Source of the DNA: Fibrobacterales bacterium
GTDB lineage: Bacteria > Fibrobacterota > Fibrobacteria > Fibrobacterales > Fibrobacteraceae
Assembly (NCBI GenBank): GCA_025997455.1
Contig: BNUP01000039.1
Coordinates: 1 to 17,684 of the forward strand
Length of the DNA stretch: 17,684 nucleotides
Reading direction: 5' to 3'
In this document: piece by piece, positions 1 to 6,576 of the stretch
Layout: each line of letters starts with the position of its first letter
Position numbering within the stretch: the first letter of the stretch is position 1
Notes under the pieces: generated by a model
Databases searched by the model: none
What the model was told of the DNA's origin: nothing
The model's input: only the letters and a program-made list of their open reading frames with translations
Translations under genes and position numbers: made by a program

Positions 1-114
1 AAAGTGGAGAGGGTAAAGAGTAGAGAGTAATAACTTTACTCTTTCAACTCCTGCACTGCCGAGTTCTCCACACCCTACACGCTACACCCCACACCCCACT
101 TTTCTACCTTCCCC
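1..114 (+). repeat. Degenerate promoter-bearing repeat block upstream of the TolC-like gene
   Basis: The block has purine-rich GAGAGGGTAAAGAGTAGAGAG-like runs, then CTTTACTCTTTCAACTC, TGCACTGCCGAGTTCTCCACACC, ACACCCCACACCCC and finally TTTCTACCTTCCCC. Versions of the same modules in the same order lie before nadE, the 142-residue ORF, cysE, thiL and engB. It extends off the left edge, so its true length is unknown. Confidence 0.6.
101..114 (+). promoter_or_regulatory. Candidate minus-7 box TTTCTACCTTCCCC, near-leaderless start
   Basis: The TA of TTTCTACCTT lies 13 bases before the ATG at 118. No Shine-Dalgarno sequence precedes this start. The box resembles the FCB-group minus-7 consensus TAnnTTTG, which would put the transcript start at or very near the ATG. 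This is an inference from the same spacing at several other genes in the window. Confidence 0.45.
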
Positions 115-117
115 TAT

Positions 118-1416
118 ATGTTTTTTTTTAGAAAAATTTTAGTAAATTCCGCTGTTGTTTTTTTTACTTTAATCGGAGCGGGATTTTCGCAAGCCGCTTA
201 TAGCGACCTCACCCTTGCAGATTGCATAGATATAGCCAAAAAGAATAGTTTAACAATTGCTTCGGCTCGCTTAAATGAGAAAACTGCAAAAAGCGGGTTG
301 GAGCAGGCAAAAAATGCACGATTGCCCGGTTTGAGCGGCAGTGTTTCACAAAGAGTCAGCGGCTCGCCTCTCGTCAATTCGGATGTAAAAGATGGATTCA
401 GCGTTGGTTTAAATACTTCAATGCCGATTTTTACGGCAGGCAGAATCAGTAATTCAATAGACAATGCCGAGTATCGGGAAAACATTGCAAAATTGAGTGT
501 GGAACAATCATCACGAGATTTGGCGGAACAGGTTATTCGTTCTTATTTGCAGGTGTGGTCGCTTACCGAGTCGCTTAATGCGGCACAAGATGCACTTTTA
601 CTTTCAAAAAAGAATTTATCTAAGGATTCGGTTTTGTTCAATGCGGGAAGTTATACCGCAAGCGATTTATCCCTCGCATTTGCACAATTTGCAAGCGACA
701 GTTTGGGACTTATACAAGCACAGAGCAATTTAACGCAGAGTTTCACAACGCTAAGACAACTTTTGGAAATTCCCTTGGGAACTTCGCTTACTCTTGCACC
801 GCCCGATTCCATTGCAACCGAAACAACGCCTTCTTACCAAACACTCCTCTTGCAAGCCGAGCAAAATTCAATAGGGAAAAAAATAGATTCACTTTCTTTG
901 CTTGCGGCAAATTCTCAAATAGGTGTGGCAAATGCGGCACGGTATCCCTCGCTGAATTTGAACGGAGGTTTGGGTACGGGACTTTCGTGGCAGGTCAATG
1001 ACCCGAAATATAACACTCAATTAAAAAACAGTTTCGATTGGCAGGCATCACTTACCTTGAGTATTCCAATTATAGATTGGGGTGCGGCACAAGACGGAGT
1101 TTTGCAAGCACAAGTGGCACAGGAAAAGGCACAAATCACCGCACAAAATACACAAAAGCAACTCGAAAATTCTGTGGAACAATTGGCTATCCAAAGCGAG
1201 AACTACCGCTTGCAATGGCAGGTTTCCTCTCTGCAGGTTTCCGCACAGCAACTCGCCTTAGACAAAGCCGTTCAACAACACGAACTAGGACTTTTGGATA
1301 TTTCCTCGCTCATTCAAGCACAGACAATTTTCAACAATTCGCAAATTAAGCACAACCAAGCGAAATATAATTACCTGCTCACAAGATCTGTTTTAGATTT
1401 ATATTTGGGTAAGTAA
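118..1416 (+). CDS. TolC-like outer membrane efflux protein
   Basis: The 432-residue product fits the outer membrane efflux protein family, the trimeric outer-membrane channel of tripartite export systems such as RND pumps or type I secretion. A signal peptide covers about residues 1-26 (FRK followed by a hydrophobic stretch ending SQA). The mature part opens with the family hallmark LTLADCIDIAKKNS (about 31-44) and contains two long Gln/Ala-rich helical halves, about 45-225 and 245-432, with small strand-like segments between (for example SLNLNGGLGTGLSW). Length is usual for the family. No pump or adaptor gene is visible; these could lie to the left. The ATG follows a promoter-like box by four bases and has no ribosome site, so it is probably read as a leaderless mRNA. 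A structured repeat follows 37 bases after the stop. Confidence 0.9.
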   Translation: MFFFRKILVNSAVVFFTLIGAGFSQAAYSDLTLADCIDIAKKNSLTIASARLNEKTAKSGLEQAKNARLPGLSGSVSQRVSGSPLVNSDVKDGFSVGLNTSMPIFTAGRISNSIDNAEYRENIAKLSVEQSSRDLAEQVIRSYLQVWSLTESLNAAQDALLLSKKNLSKDSVLFNAGSYTASDLSLAFAQFASDSLGLIQAQSNLTQSFTTLRQLLEIPLGTSLTLAPPDSIATETTPSYQTLLLQAEQNSIGKKIDSLSLLAANSQIGVANAARYPSLNLNGGLGTGLSWQVNDPKYNTQLKNSFDWQASLTLSIPIIDWGAAQDGVLQAQVAQEKAQITAQNTQKQLENSVEQLAIQSENYRLQWQVSSLQVSAQQLALDKAVQQHELGLLDISSLIQAQTIFNNSQIKHNQAKYNYLLTRSVLDLYLGK

Positions 1417-1429
1417 AAACAGTTTCTAT

Positions 1430-1446
1430 GAGTTTTTAGAAATTCC
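1430..1446 (+). repeat. Extra copy of the element A third-hairpin arm
   Basis: GAGTTTTTAGAAATTCC here nearly repeats GAGTTTTTAGAGATTCC at 1586-1602, which includes the 3' arm of the third hairpin of element A. It could pair with the 5' arm at 1547-1557 in competition with the normal hairpin. Elements B, C and D lack this upstream copy. Confidence 0.6.
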
Positions 1447-1453
1447 TATAGAG

Positions 1454-1596
1454 AACCTCTATTAACCTAATAAATGGTTAATAGAAGTTTCCTAAGCGAC
1501 ATGGGCGAACTATTTCAAGGTGCATTTTATGCGGGTTCGCCGTCGTCTCTAAAAACTCCAATTTTGTAAAATTATGATTTAGAGGAGTTTTTAGAG
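1454..1596 (+). repeat. Structured three-hairpin element, copy A (candidate RNA)
   Basis: Hairpin 1 pairs 1454-1467 (AACCTCTATTAACC) with 1476-1489, 13 of 14 pairs. Hairpin 2 pairs CGAC 1497-1500 with GTCG 1542-1545 and GGCGAAC 1504-1510 with GTTCGCC 1535-1541, with a bulged ATG at 1501-1503 and a 24-base loop containing TTTTATGC. Hairpin 3 pairs 1547-1559 (CTCTAAAAACTCC) with 1584-1596, 13 perfect pairs around a 24-base loop. It lies just 3' of the efflux gene on the same strand. Three more copies occur in this window. Confidence 0.75.
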
Positions 1597-1606
1597 ATTC
1601 CCTTTA

Positions 1607-1783
1607 GAATTTGCAGGAATTGTTGATTACTACCAAACAAATACAAATTGTAATTGGAGCGATGATAAAAATTATTTTGATTTGTTTGTAAATTATGCGG
1701 AAAAATCCGTTGCAGTTTTTGATAATAAGAAAAATAAAGATTTTGATAAAAAAAAACAGTGGGGAGAAGGATTTAGAGAGTAG
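1607..1783 (+). pseudogene. Possible 3' remnant of a lost gene (58 codons, no start)
   Basis: An open frame starts right after a TAG at 1604-1606 and runs 58 codons to TAG at 1781-1783. It has protein-like composition, with segments such as EFAGIVDYYQTNTN, YFDLFVNYAEKSVAVFD and a Lys-rich tail ending QWGEGFRE. It has no start codon near its 5' end, which abuts element A. I do not recognise the family. It may be the tail of a gene truncated by the element, or chance in AT-rich DNA. The remaining bases to 1835 hold a short GTAGAGGCGA motif (1793-1802) also seen at 3778. Confidence 0.25.
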
Positions 1784-1835
1784 AGAGAGAAGGTAGAGGC
1801 GACCCCGTGTGATAGCCATTTTAACATTGCACGCA

Positions 1836-3602
1836 CTAGATACTTTCTCTAAAATCATTCCCAAATGCACTGCGGGTCATCATTAAAATGGGAGGCATTT
1901 GAACGCGCTTAAAAACGGAAGAGTTTAACTTTTTGAAAAACCATTGCAAGTCGTCGTTAAAAATTGCAGGGTCTTTTAGGTTATACAAATGGACAAGGTA
2001 ATCTGAAACGCCGAGATGCGAAAATAACTCATCGTTTTGATAGAGTTCCATAACCTGCGAAAATGAGAGCCGTTTGTAACTCATAACTTTTTCCAAAAGT
2101 TTATCGTGATAGCCGAATTTCATAGGGTCGCGCTGATTACTTGCGAGTTCGGCACTTGGGTAAATTTGCCATTCTTCAAAAATGCCGTTTTCGTTTGGAA
2201 TTAGTTCGCGGGGAATTTCGGGGATTTTGAGGGCAAGTTCAAAAATATCGGTTTTTAAGCAATCTCCAAGCGGAGCAAAAACACCGCCCGTATCGCCGTA
2301 TAGCGTGCAATAACCGAGTGCAATTTCCAATTTATTTCCGTTGCAAGTCATAACTCCGTTGTGAATTTGAGCAAAATTTGAAAGTAAATCGGTGTAGCGG
2401 ATTTTTGCCTGAACATTCTCTTTGACAAGCGGAGGCAATTGCGATTTTGCACCGAGCAATGATTTTTCCACTTCTTTTTGAATGCCGCCTATCGGGACTA
2501 TGTTATATTCTATTCCCAGATTTTCGGCTAATTTTTTTGCGGAATTTTTAGTTTTATCGCTGTTGTGTTCGCTTGGAAAATTATAGCCTATAACGCGGTC
2601 TTTGCCGAGTGCTAAAACTGCGAGTGCGCAGGCGAGAGAAGAATCGATTCCGCCGCTCAATCCAAAAACATATCTCGGAGCAAAACCCAAAATGTCGTCT
2701 ATGCCTTTGTATGCTCTCTGAATTGCAAGTTTTTTCATTTTTAAAACTTCGTCGTTATCAGGTTCGGCTGTTTGTTTTTTATCAGATACGCAAGACGGGT
2801 CGCAGAGCAATATTCCTTCTTGAAACGGATCTAAGCCCTGCGGTTCTCGACTTCCTTCGCTGTTATAGAAAGTTGAATCTCCGTCAAAGACAATGATATT
2901 TTTTCCCGTATTTTGGCAACCGCAACAATTTGCATATATTATTGGCGGCATTTTTTCGCCGAGAATTTTTTTTAGGTTTTTGACACGGTTATCGCGTGCG
3001 TAATTTTTGCCCGCAGTCCAAGGCGATGCAGAAATATTTACAATCAACTCCGCACCTGCTTGAACCAATTCGCCGCTGACATTAACGCCGTAATCTTCCC
3101 ACCACAAATCTTCACAAATTTCCACACCGAGAGTTAAATTTAACAACTCCGATTTAACAATTCCGTTTTGTTCGACTTTGAGCGGTGAATCGCCCGATAA
3201 AAAATATCTCTTTTCGTCAAAAATTCTGTAATTCGGCAACAGGCGTTTTTTGTAAATTGAGTTCAAAATTCCATTTTCGCAGATATACGCGCAATTATAT
3301 TTCGCCGCCCTTCCGTCTCGACCAACCGAAGAATAATCGCAAAAAACATTTCCGTAAATAAGCACAATACCGTGCGATGCCTCAATCAACTTTTTATTAG
3401 ATTTTTCCAAACTGCCCAAAAAATCCTTATCGAGCCACTTATCACTCACCAAATATCCGCCCACACACATTTCCGGCAACACCACCAAATTCGCACCGAG
3501 TTCCTTTGCCGTTTCAATAAATTTAAGTGCATTATCAACATTTTTTTCCGGTTGCCCCGCACGGACATCGAGTTGAATAACGGAGGTTTTTAGGAGAGGC
3601 AT
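1836..3602 (-). CDS. nadE: Glutamine-dependent NAD+ synthetase
   Basis: The 588-residue enzyme makes NAD+ from deamido-NAD+, ATP and glutamine in the last step of NAD biosynthesis, in the cytoplasm. The N-terminal nitrilase-type glutaminase domain (about 1-275) carries the Glu-Lys-Cys triad: E44 in LPEMCVGGY, K119 in YKKRLLPNY, and C163 in GVEICEDLWW. Ammonia passes to the C-terminal synthetase domain (about 285-588), with the ATP pyrophosphatase loop SGGIDSS at 316-322. The end, with FKRVQMPPI and RSAFGNDF, matches the usual family terminus, so the gene looks complete. The ATG at 3602 follows TTTCTACCTTCTCC by two bases. It is a single-gene unit facing away from the acyltransferase. Confidence 0.95.
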   Translation of the reverse strand: MPLLKTSVIQLDVRAGQPEKNVDNALKFIETAKELGANLVVLPEMCVGGYLVSDKWLDKDFLGSLEKSNKKLIEASHGIVLIYGNVFCDYSSVGRDGRAAKYNCAYICENGILNSIYKKRLLPNYRIFDEKRYFLSGDSPLKVEQNGIVKSELLNLTLGVEICEDLWWEDYGVNVSGELVQAGAELIVNISASPWTAGKNYARDNRVKNLKKILGEKMPPIIYANCCGCQNTGKNIIVFDGDSTFYNSEGSREPQGLDPFQEGILLCDPSCVSDKKQTAEPDNDEVLKMKKLAIQRAYKGIDDILGFAPRYVFGLSGGIDSSLACALAVLALGKDRVIGYNFPSEHNSDKTKNSAKKLAENLGIEYNIVPIGGIQKEVEKSLLGAKSQLPPLVKENVQAKIRYTDLLSNFAQIHNGVMTCNGNKLEIALGYCTLYGDTGGVFAPLGDCLKTDIFELALKIPEIPRELIPNENGIFEEWQIYPSAELASNQRDPMKFGYHDKLLEKVMSYKRLSFSQVMELYQNDELFSHLGVSDYLVHLYNLKDPAIFNDDLQWFFKKLNSSVFKRVQMPPILMMTRSAFGNDFRESI

Positions 3603-3770
3603 TTGGAGAAGGTAGAAAAGAGTTGAAAGTTATTATTCTCTACTCTTTACTCTTTCAACTTTTTTGTGGCGTTCTATCCACACCGCGTTCGCAATTTTTC
3701 ACTCGGCAGTGCAGGGGTATAGGGTGTGGCGTGTAGGGTATGGGGAGTGGAGTTTTGAAAGGTGGTATTG
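3603..3770 (-). repeat. Degenerate promoter-bearing repeat block upstream of nadE
   Basis: Read on the minus strand this contains CACTCCCCATACCCTACACGCC, TATACCCCTGCACTGCC, a GAACGCGGTGTGGATAG segment (3674-3690 on +; an identical 17-mer at 9461-9477), AGTTGAAAG/CTTTCAACT modules and the terminal TTTCTACCTTCTCC. It has the same composition and polarity as the blocks at 1-114 and 9371-9600. Confidence 0.55.
3605..3618 (-). promoter_or_regulatory. Candidate minus-7 box TTTCTACCTTCTCC of nadE
   Basis: The TA lies 12 bases before the nadE ATG. There is no ribosome site between them. Its place relative to the start is the same as for the efflux gene, cysE, thiL and engB. Confidence 0.45.
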
Positions 3771-3799
3771 GAATTGTAGAGGCGAATACTATTCGCCCG

Positions 3800-3945
3800 T
3801 TTAGCATTGCAGACTACGAGGATGCAGTGATTGAGCAGTCTTCCAAAGGAAAAAAATAGACTGGATTATCACGCACAATGTCAAGGATTTTGTCGATAGC
3901 GAGGTTCGCTCGCTTACGCCTGAAGAGTTTTTAGCAATGGGGTAG
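3800..3945 (+). pseudogene. Decayed PIN-domain toxin, C-terminal remnant with frameshift
   Basis: The frame from 3800 reads FSIADYEDAVIEQSSKGKK and stops at a TAG. Skipping one base in the adjacent A run gives IDWIITHNVKDF and LTPEEFLAMG, ending at 3945. This matches the C-terminus of PIN_3-family toxins (acidic DYEDA, then WIITHN..DF, then TPEEFL) and resembles the intact minus-strand toxin at 15821-16237. The N-terminal two thirds, including the first catalytic Asp, are absent and replaced by a GGCGAATAcTATTCGCC palindromic repeat. No antitoxin remains. Confidence 0.7.
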
Positions 3946-3993
3946 GCTTTTCCTTCGACCTCGTAGTGGAGCAGCCCATAACACCCAGATTTT

Positions 3994-4010
3994 TTTCTAT
4001 ATTTCTTCGT
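3994..4010 (+). promoter_or_regulatory. Candidate promoter TTTCTATATTTC
   Basis: TTTCTATATTTC matches the TTTCTAnnTT box seen before other genes and is followed five bases later by an ATG (4011). That ATG opens only a 29-codon frame running into the heptamer tract, so this may instead be the promoter of the acyltransferase with a long leader, or of nothing. Confidence 0.35.
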
Positions 4011-4053
4011 ATGTTACCAACAACCACAAAATTATCGCCTAAGCCGCTAGCCG

Positions 4054-4095
4054 AGCAGTCAGCAGTCAGCAGTCAGCAGTCAGCAGTCAGCAGTC
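4054..4095 (+). repeat. Heptamer tandem repeat, six copies of AGCAGTC
   Basis: Six perfect copies of AGCAGTC lie 82 bases upstream of the acyltransferase start and downstream of the candidate promoter at 3994. Seven-base units change length readily by slippage. The tract lies within a 29-codon frame starting at 4011 (MLPTTTKLSPKPLAEQ followed by Ser/Gln/Val/Ala repeats) that I do not regard as a proven gene. Confidence 0.9.
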
Positions 4096-4170
4096 AATAA
4101 TTTAGAAAAATCTAAGTCTTCAGTCAGGGTATTTTGTAAAAATTGTTTAACATTTAGGGTATATTTCGAG

Positions 4171-4192
4171 GGGAACTATGCACATAGTTCCC
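4171..4192 (+). promoter_or_regulatory. Perfect palindrome over the acyltransferase start codon
   Basis: The ten-base arms GGGAACTATG (4171-4180) and CATAGTTCCC (4183-4192) are exact reverse complements separated by CA. The first arm holds the ATG and most of the putative ribosome site GAGGGG (4168-4173). As RNA it would form a start-codon-masking hairpin with an effective four-base loop; as DNA it could be a protein site. Function is inferred. Confidence 0.6.
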
Positions 4193-5161
4193 ATTGATAT
4201 TGCCCGGGCTATTTGCATTGTTTTGGTGGTACTTGGACATTATATTCCAAGCAATGCTCCGGATTGGTATATCGCTTTGCGCTCTGTTATTTATTCATTT
4301 CACATGCCCATTTTTATGTTCGCCAGCGGATATGTTTATTGGGTAACAAAAAAGAACATTCCGTATAAAGATTTTGTGTGGAAAAAATTCCAGCGGTTGA
4401 TGATTCCCTATTTTTTTGTATCGACCCTTGTTATATCAATCAAACTTATTACAGAGAGGGGTTTGCTTGTGGAGGCTCCCGTTTCTTTTGCCGCTTTCTA
4501 TGAGATGTTTTATTTACCGGTTGCCGGTGCCTTTGCGTGGTTTATTTACACGCTGTTTTTGATATTCTTGATAGTTACATGGTTTAACTCGCTCAAAAAA
4601 ATATTGTTTCTTTTGGCGTTGGCTTTGGTTTTGCATTTTGCCCCCTTGCATTTTCCTGCTATCTTTTGCCTAGGTTCTGTTAAAAATATGCTTGTTTATT
4701 TTGTGCTTGGATGCGCTATTTGCGAATTGGCAATTTTACGGCATTTTGTGAACAGAATTCATTTTTTGTTTTTTGGTCTATGTTTTATATTGCTCTACAC
4801 GCAGTTCCCCGAATCTCGGTTTGCTTTGGCTTTGCTCGGAATCGTTTTTGTTTGCGGACTTTCAAGGTTCATAGCACAAAGAACGGCATTGGCTAAAAAA
4901 CTATTGCTCGGCATTGCGGCTTGCTCTTATACGATTTACTTGTTCCATACCACATTTATGGGATTTACAAAATCTATGCTCCACAAAATATCGCTAACCA
5001 CTTATATTGGTGAAGACGGGGCATTTGCCGTATCGGTAATTTTAGTGGTTTCTGTCGGTGTGATAGCACCTATTATTTTGCATAAGGCACTCACCACTCG
5101 TAGTAAAGTTGGTTCATATTTGATTGGGGCTAAATTTAATCCTTCCGGTCGTTTTCGATAA
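4178..5161 (+). CDS. Acyltransferase family 3 membrane protein
   Basis: The 327-residue, very hydrophobic protein belongs to the acyltransferase-3 family (OafA/WecH/Nod-like). These integral membrane enzymes move acetyl or other acyl groups onto surface sugars or small substrates. The N-terminus IDIARAICIVLVVLGHYIPS carries the family hallmark, with the conserved Asp at 7, Arg at 10 and the probable catalytic His at 21. About nine to ten transmembrane segments follow (for example 63-80, 113-135, 140-153, 170-186, 195-235, 244-262, 280-300). The length fits a single-domain member. The start is the only suitable ATG and has a purine-rich GAGGGG six bases upstream, within the palindrome at 4171-4192. 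The heptamer tract and a possible long leader upstream suggest variable expression. The substrate cannot be read from the sequence; no sugar-biosynthesis genes are adjacent. Confidence 0.88.
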   Translation: MHIVPIDIARAICIVLVVLGHYIPSNAPDWYIALRSVIYSFHMPIFMFASGYVYWVTKKNIPYKDFVWKKFQRLMIPYFFVSTLVISIKLITERGLLVEAPVSFAAFYEMFYLPVAGAFAWFIYTLFLIFLIVTWFNSLKKILFLLALALVLHFAPLHFPAIFCLGSVKNMLVYFVLGCAICELAILRHFVNRIHFLFFGLCFILLYTQFPESRFALALLGIVFVCGLSRFIAQRTALAKKLLLGIAACSYTIYLFHTTFMGFTKSMLHKISLTTYIGEDGAFAVSVILVVSVGVIAPIILHKALTTRSKVGSYLIGAKFNPSGRFR

Positions 5162-5175
5162 AACTTATACATAAA

Positions 5176-5320
5176 GGTAACCTCTATTAACCTCCTAAGA
5201 GGTTGATAGAGGTTACCAAGCGACATGGGCGAACTGCGTTTTTTATGCAAATTTGGTAGTTCGCCGTCGTCTCTAAAAACTCAAATCTGTGGAATTGTGT
5301 TACAAAGGGAGTTTTTAGAG
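5176..5320 (+). repeat. Structured three-hairpin element, copy B (candidate RNA)
   Basis: Hairpin 1 pairs 5176-5194 (GGTAACCTCTATTAACCTC) with 5199-5217: 19 pairs, one of them G-U, around a CTAA loop. Hairpin 2 pairs CGAC 5221-5224 with GTCG 5266-5269 and GGCGAACT 5228-5235 with AGTTCGCC 5258-5265, with a bulged ATG and TTTTATGC in the loop. Hairpin 3 pairs 5271-5282 with 5309-5320, 12 perfect pairs. It begins 14 bases after the acyltransferase stop, on the same strand. Confidence 0.75.
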
Positions 5321-5364
5321 GTTTCCTAAATATAGTGATGAAGAACTGACAATGCATTCCAGAT

Positions 5365-5381
5365 TTCCGCATTCGCGGGAA
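5365..5381. repeat. Short palindromic repeat of the CATTCCCGC/GCGGGAATG type
   Basis: TTCCGC, ATTC, GCGGGAA form a small hairpin set in GCATTCCAGATTTCCGC...GGGAATGAC, a form of dispersed palindrome common in bacterial intergenic DNA. The 5382-5425 stretch after it shows nothing clear. Confidence 0.4.
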
Positions 5382-5425
5382 TGACAAGCAAGGTGGCGAA
5401 GAAACATAAGCGAGCCGAAGGGTTG

Positions 5426-5605
5426 CCGCCATTATTCATACAGATTATCTCAATTTTTTTACAAGTGGGCGGCTATACTTATTGTCCGCCATTGTTTATA
5501 CAGATTATCTCAATGTCTTTTTAATTGGGCGGCTATACTTATTGTCCGCCATTGTTTATACAGATTATCTCAATGTCTTTTTAATTGGGCGGCTATACTT
5601 ATTGT
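5426..5605. repeat. Three tandem 60-bp repeats
   Basis: The units are 5426-5485, 5486-5545 and 5546-5605. Units 2 and 3 are identical; unit 1 differs mainly in its middle (TTTTTACAAG for GTCTTTTTAATT-type bases). Each unit begins CCGCCATT and carries GGGCGGCTATACTTATTGT at its end, so CCGCC and GGCGG can pair within a unit. No convincing gene is read through them. Confidence 0.9.
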
Positions 5606-5849
5606 TGGTTTAGCAGAGTGCCTACCTAAATAAAAGAAATTCTGGTTGGGGAAGTCTTTTTATAAGTAGCCCACTCTGATAAAACAAGCAATCCGAAGGC
5701 GAGCGATGAACCGTTGCAAGCATTGGATTTGCTTGCATTTAAAATAAGCAATAATAAACTACTACTGCATTCTCTGGGTTTCTTCAGGTTGCACCCTCGC
5801 TGGTGACGAGCCGCAGTCGCCTAACGGCTTGGTGTCCCGCACAAGGTTT
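5606..5849. other. Gene-free stretch with inverted repeats, function unknown
   Basis: CAGAGTG (5617-5623) pairs with CACTCTG near 5672-5678, enclosing CTAC/GTAG and an AT-rich loop. Farther right, AGCCG and CGGCT (about 5811-5832) form another small hairpin within a GC-richer piece (TTGCACCCTCGCTGGTGACG, CTTGGTGTCCCGCAC) unlike its surroundings. I see no open frame with a start, no tRNA and no CRISPR. It may be a structured RNA or the scar of a mobile element. Confidence 0.3.
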
Positions 5850-6266
5850 TTAACTCTCCCAAGGGTTCAGCAACGGTAATCCGCCAATGCCCTCAAAATC
5901 CTTGGTATTTCGCGTAATAAGTGTCATTCCGTGTGCTAACACCGTTGCCACGATGAGAGAATCTAACACGGTAAGTGTGCGGTTGTGCGATGTGCAAAGT
6001 TCGCCCCAACGCACCATAACATCAAAGTCGAGAGGCAAAATTCGTTCGCCAAACCATTCGGGCAATTGTTTTGAGAGCCATAAAGAAATCTCCGTTTTTT
6101 TAGAACTGCTATCCAATTTTTGAATGCCTCGTTTTATTTCGCCTATGGAGACAACGCTTAAAAATAAATTTTCAGAATCGATGTTGTTAATGATACGCCT
6201 CACTGCGGGGTGGCAACGCCGTTTGCGAATCTCCGAAATCACATTGGTGTCGAGCAAGAATTTCAT
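5850..6266 (-). CDS. PIN-domain toxin, VapC/FitB-like
   Basis: The 138-residue product is a PIN-domain ribonuclease of a type II toxin-antitoxin pair; such toxins cleave RNA, often tRNA or rRNA, when the antitoxin is lost. The acidic catalytic set is present: D6 (LLDTNVISE), E43 (SIGEIKRG), D102 (VLDSLIVATVLAHG) and D123 (TRNTKDF). The layout and the DTNVISE start are most like FitB/VapC of the Phd-linked type. Its ATG overlaps the antitoxin stop by four bases (6263-6266), the usual coupled arrangement. The length is normal and it appears active. Confidence 0.9.
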   Translation of the reverse strand: MKFLLDTNVISEIRKRRCHPAVRRIINNIDSENLFLSVVSIGEIKRGIQKLDSSSKKTEISLWLSKQLPEWFGERILPLDFDVMVRWGELCTSHNRTLTVLDSLIVATVLAHGMTLITRNTKDFEGIGGLPLLNPWES

Positions 6267-6511
6267 AAATCCACTTCCCGAATATTTGCGGATTGGTCGC
6301 GGGAGAGGTCAATATTGACATCTGCGAGAGGTGAACTTTGCAAAAAATCGCAAAGGTTCTGCCGAGGTTTTGTAATACTTCGGTATTTTTTGATTGAAAG
6401 CAACACTGCCACAGGCTCTCCGCGCACGGTAATAGTTTGGGGCGAATGAACGGTTTGCCTTACGAGGTCGCTGAATTTTGCCTTTGCCTCTTGCAATTGC
6501 CATGTTTGCAT
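6263..6511 (-). CDS. Phd/YefM-family antitoxin
   Basis: The 82-residue antitoxin pairs with the PIN toxin downstream. The N-terminal half (WQLQEAKAKFSDLVRQT, then PQTITVRGEPVAVLLSIKKY) is the Phd/YefM DNA-binding fold, which also represses its own operon. The acidic C-terminal half (ADVNIDLSRDQSANIREVDL) is the expected toxin-binding tail. The ATG at 6511 has AAGGTG seven bases upstream on the minus strand. It is the first gene of a two-gene operon with an operator-like palindrome just upstream. Confidence 0.88.
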   Translation of the reverse strand: MQTWQLQEAKAKFSDLVRQTVHSPQTITVRGEPVAVLLSIKKYRSITKPRQNLCDFLQSSPLADVNIDLSRDQSANIREVDL

Positions 6512-6523
6512 AAATACACCTTT

Positions 6524-6542
6524 TGACTAGTTTGTCTGGTCA
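6524..6542 (-). promoter_or_regulatory. Putative autoregulatory operator of the Phd/PIN pair
   Basis: TGACTAG (6524-6530) and CTGGTCA (6536-6542) are imperfect inverted repeats (six of seven) spaced by five bases, starting 13 bases upstream of the antitoxin ATG. Phd-type antitoxins bind such sites to repress their operons; the assignment is by position only. Confidence 0.4.
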
Positions 6543-6576
6543 TAATGTAGTAATCTCAGAAGAACTCCCCAAACTT

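Noticed and set aside
4054..4095. Heptamer tract as a CRISPR array
   Set aside because: The units are seven bases and contiguous, with no spacers.
4011..4100. 29-codon peptide gene through the heptamer tract
   Set aside because: It has a promoter-like box but no ribosome site, and half of it is repeat; kept only as a possible leader frame.
5426..5605. 60-bp repeats as a CRISPR array or as a coding repeat
   Set aside because: There are no distinct spacers and no cas genes. Two frames are open across the repeats, but neither has a start or ribosome site, and the repeat period alone explains the openness.
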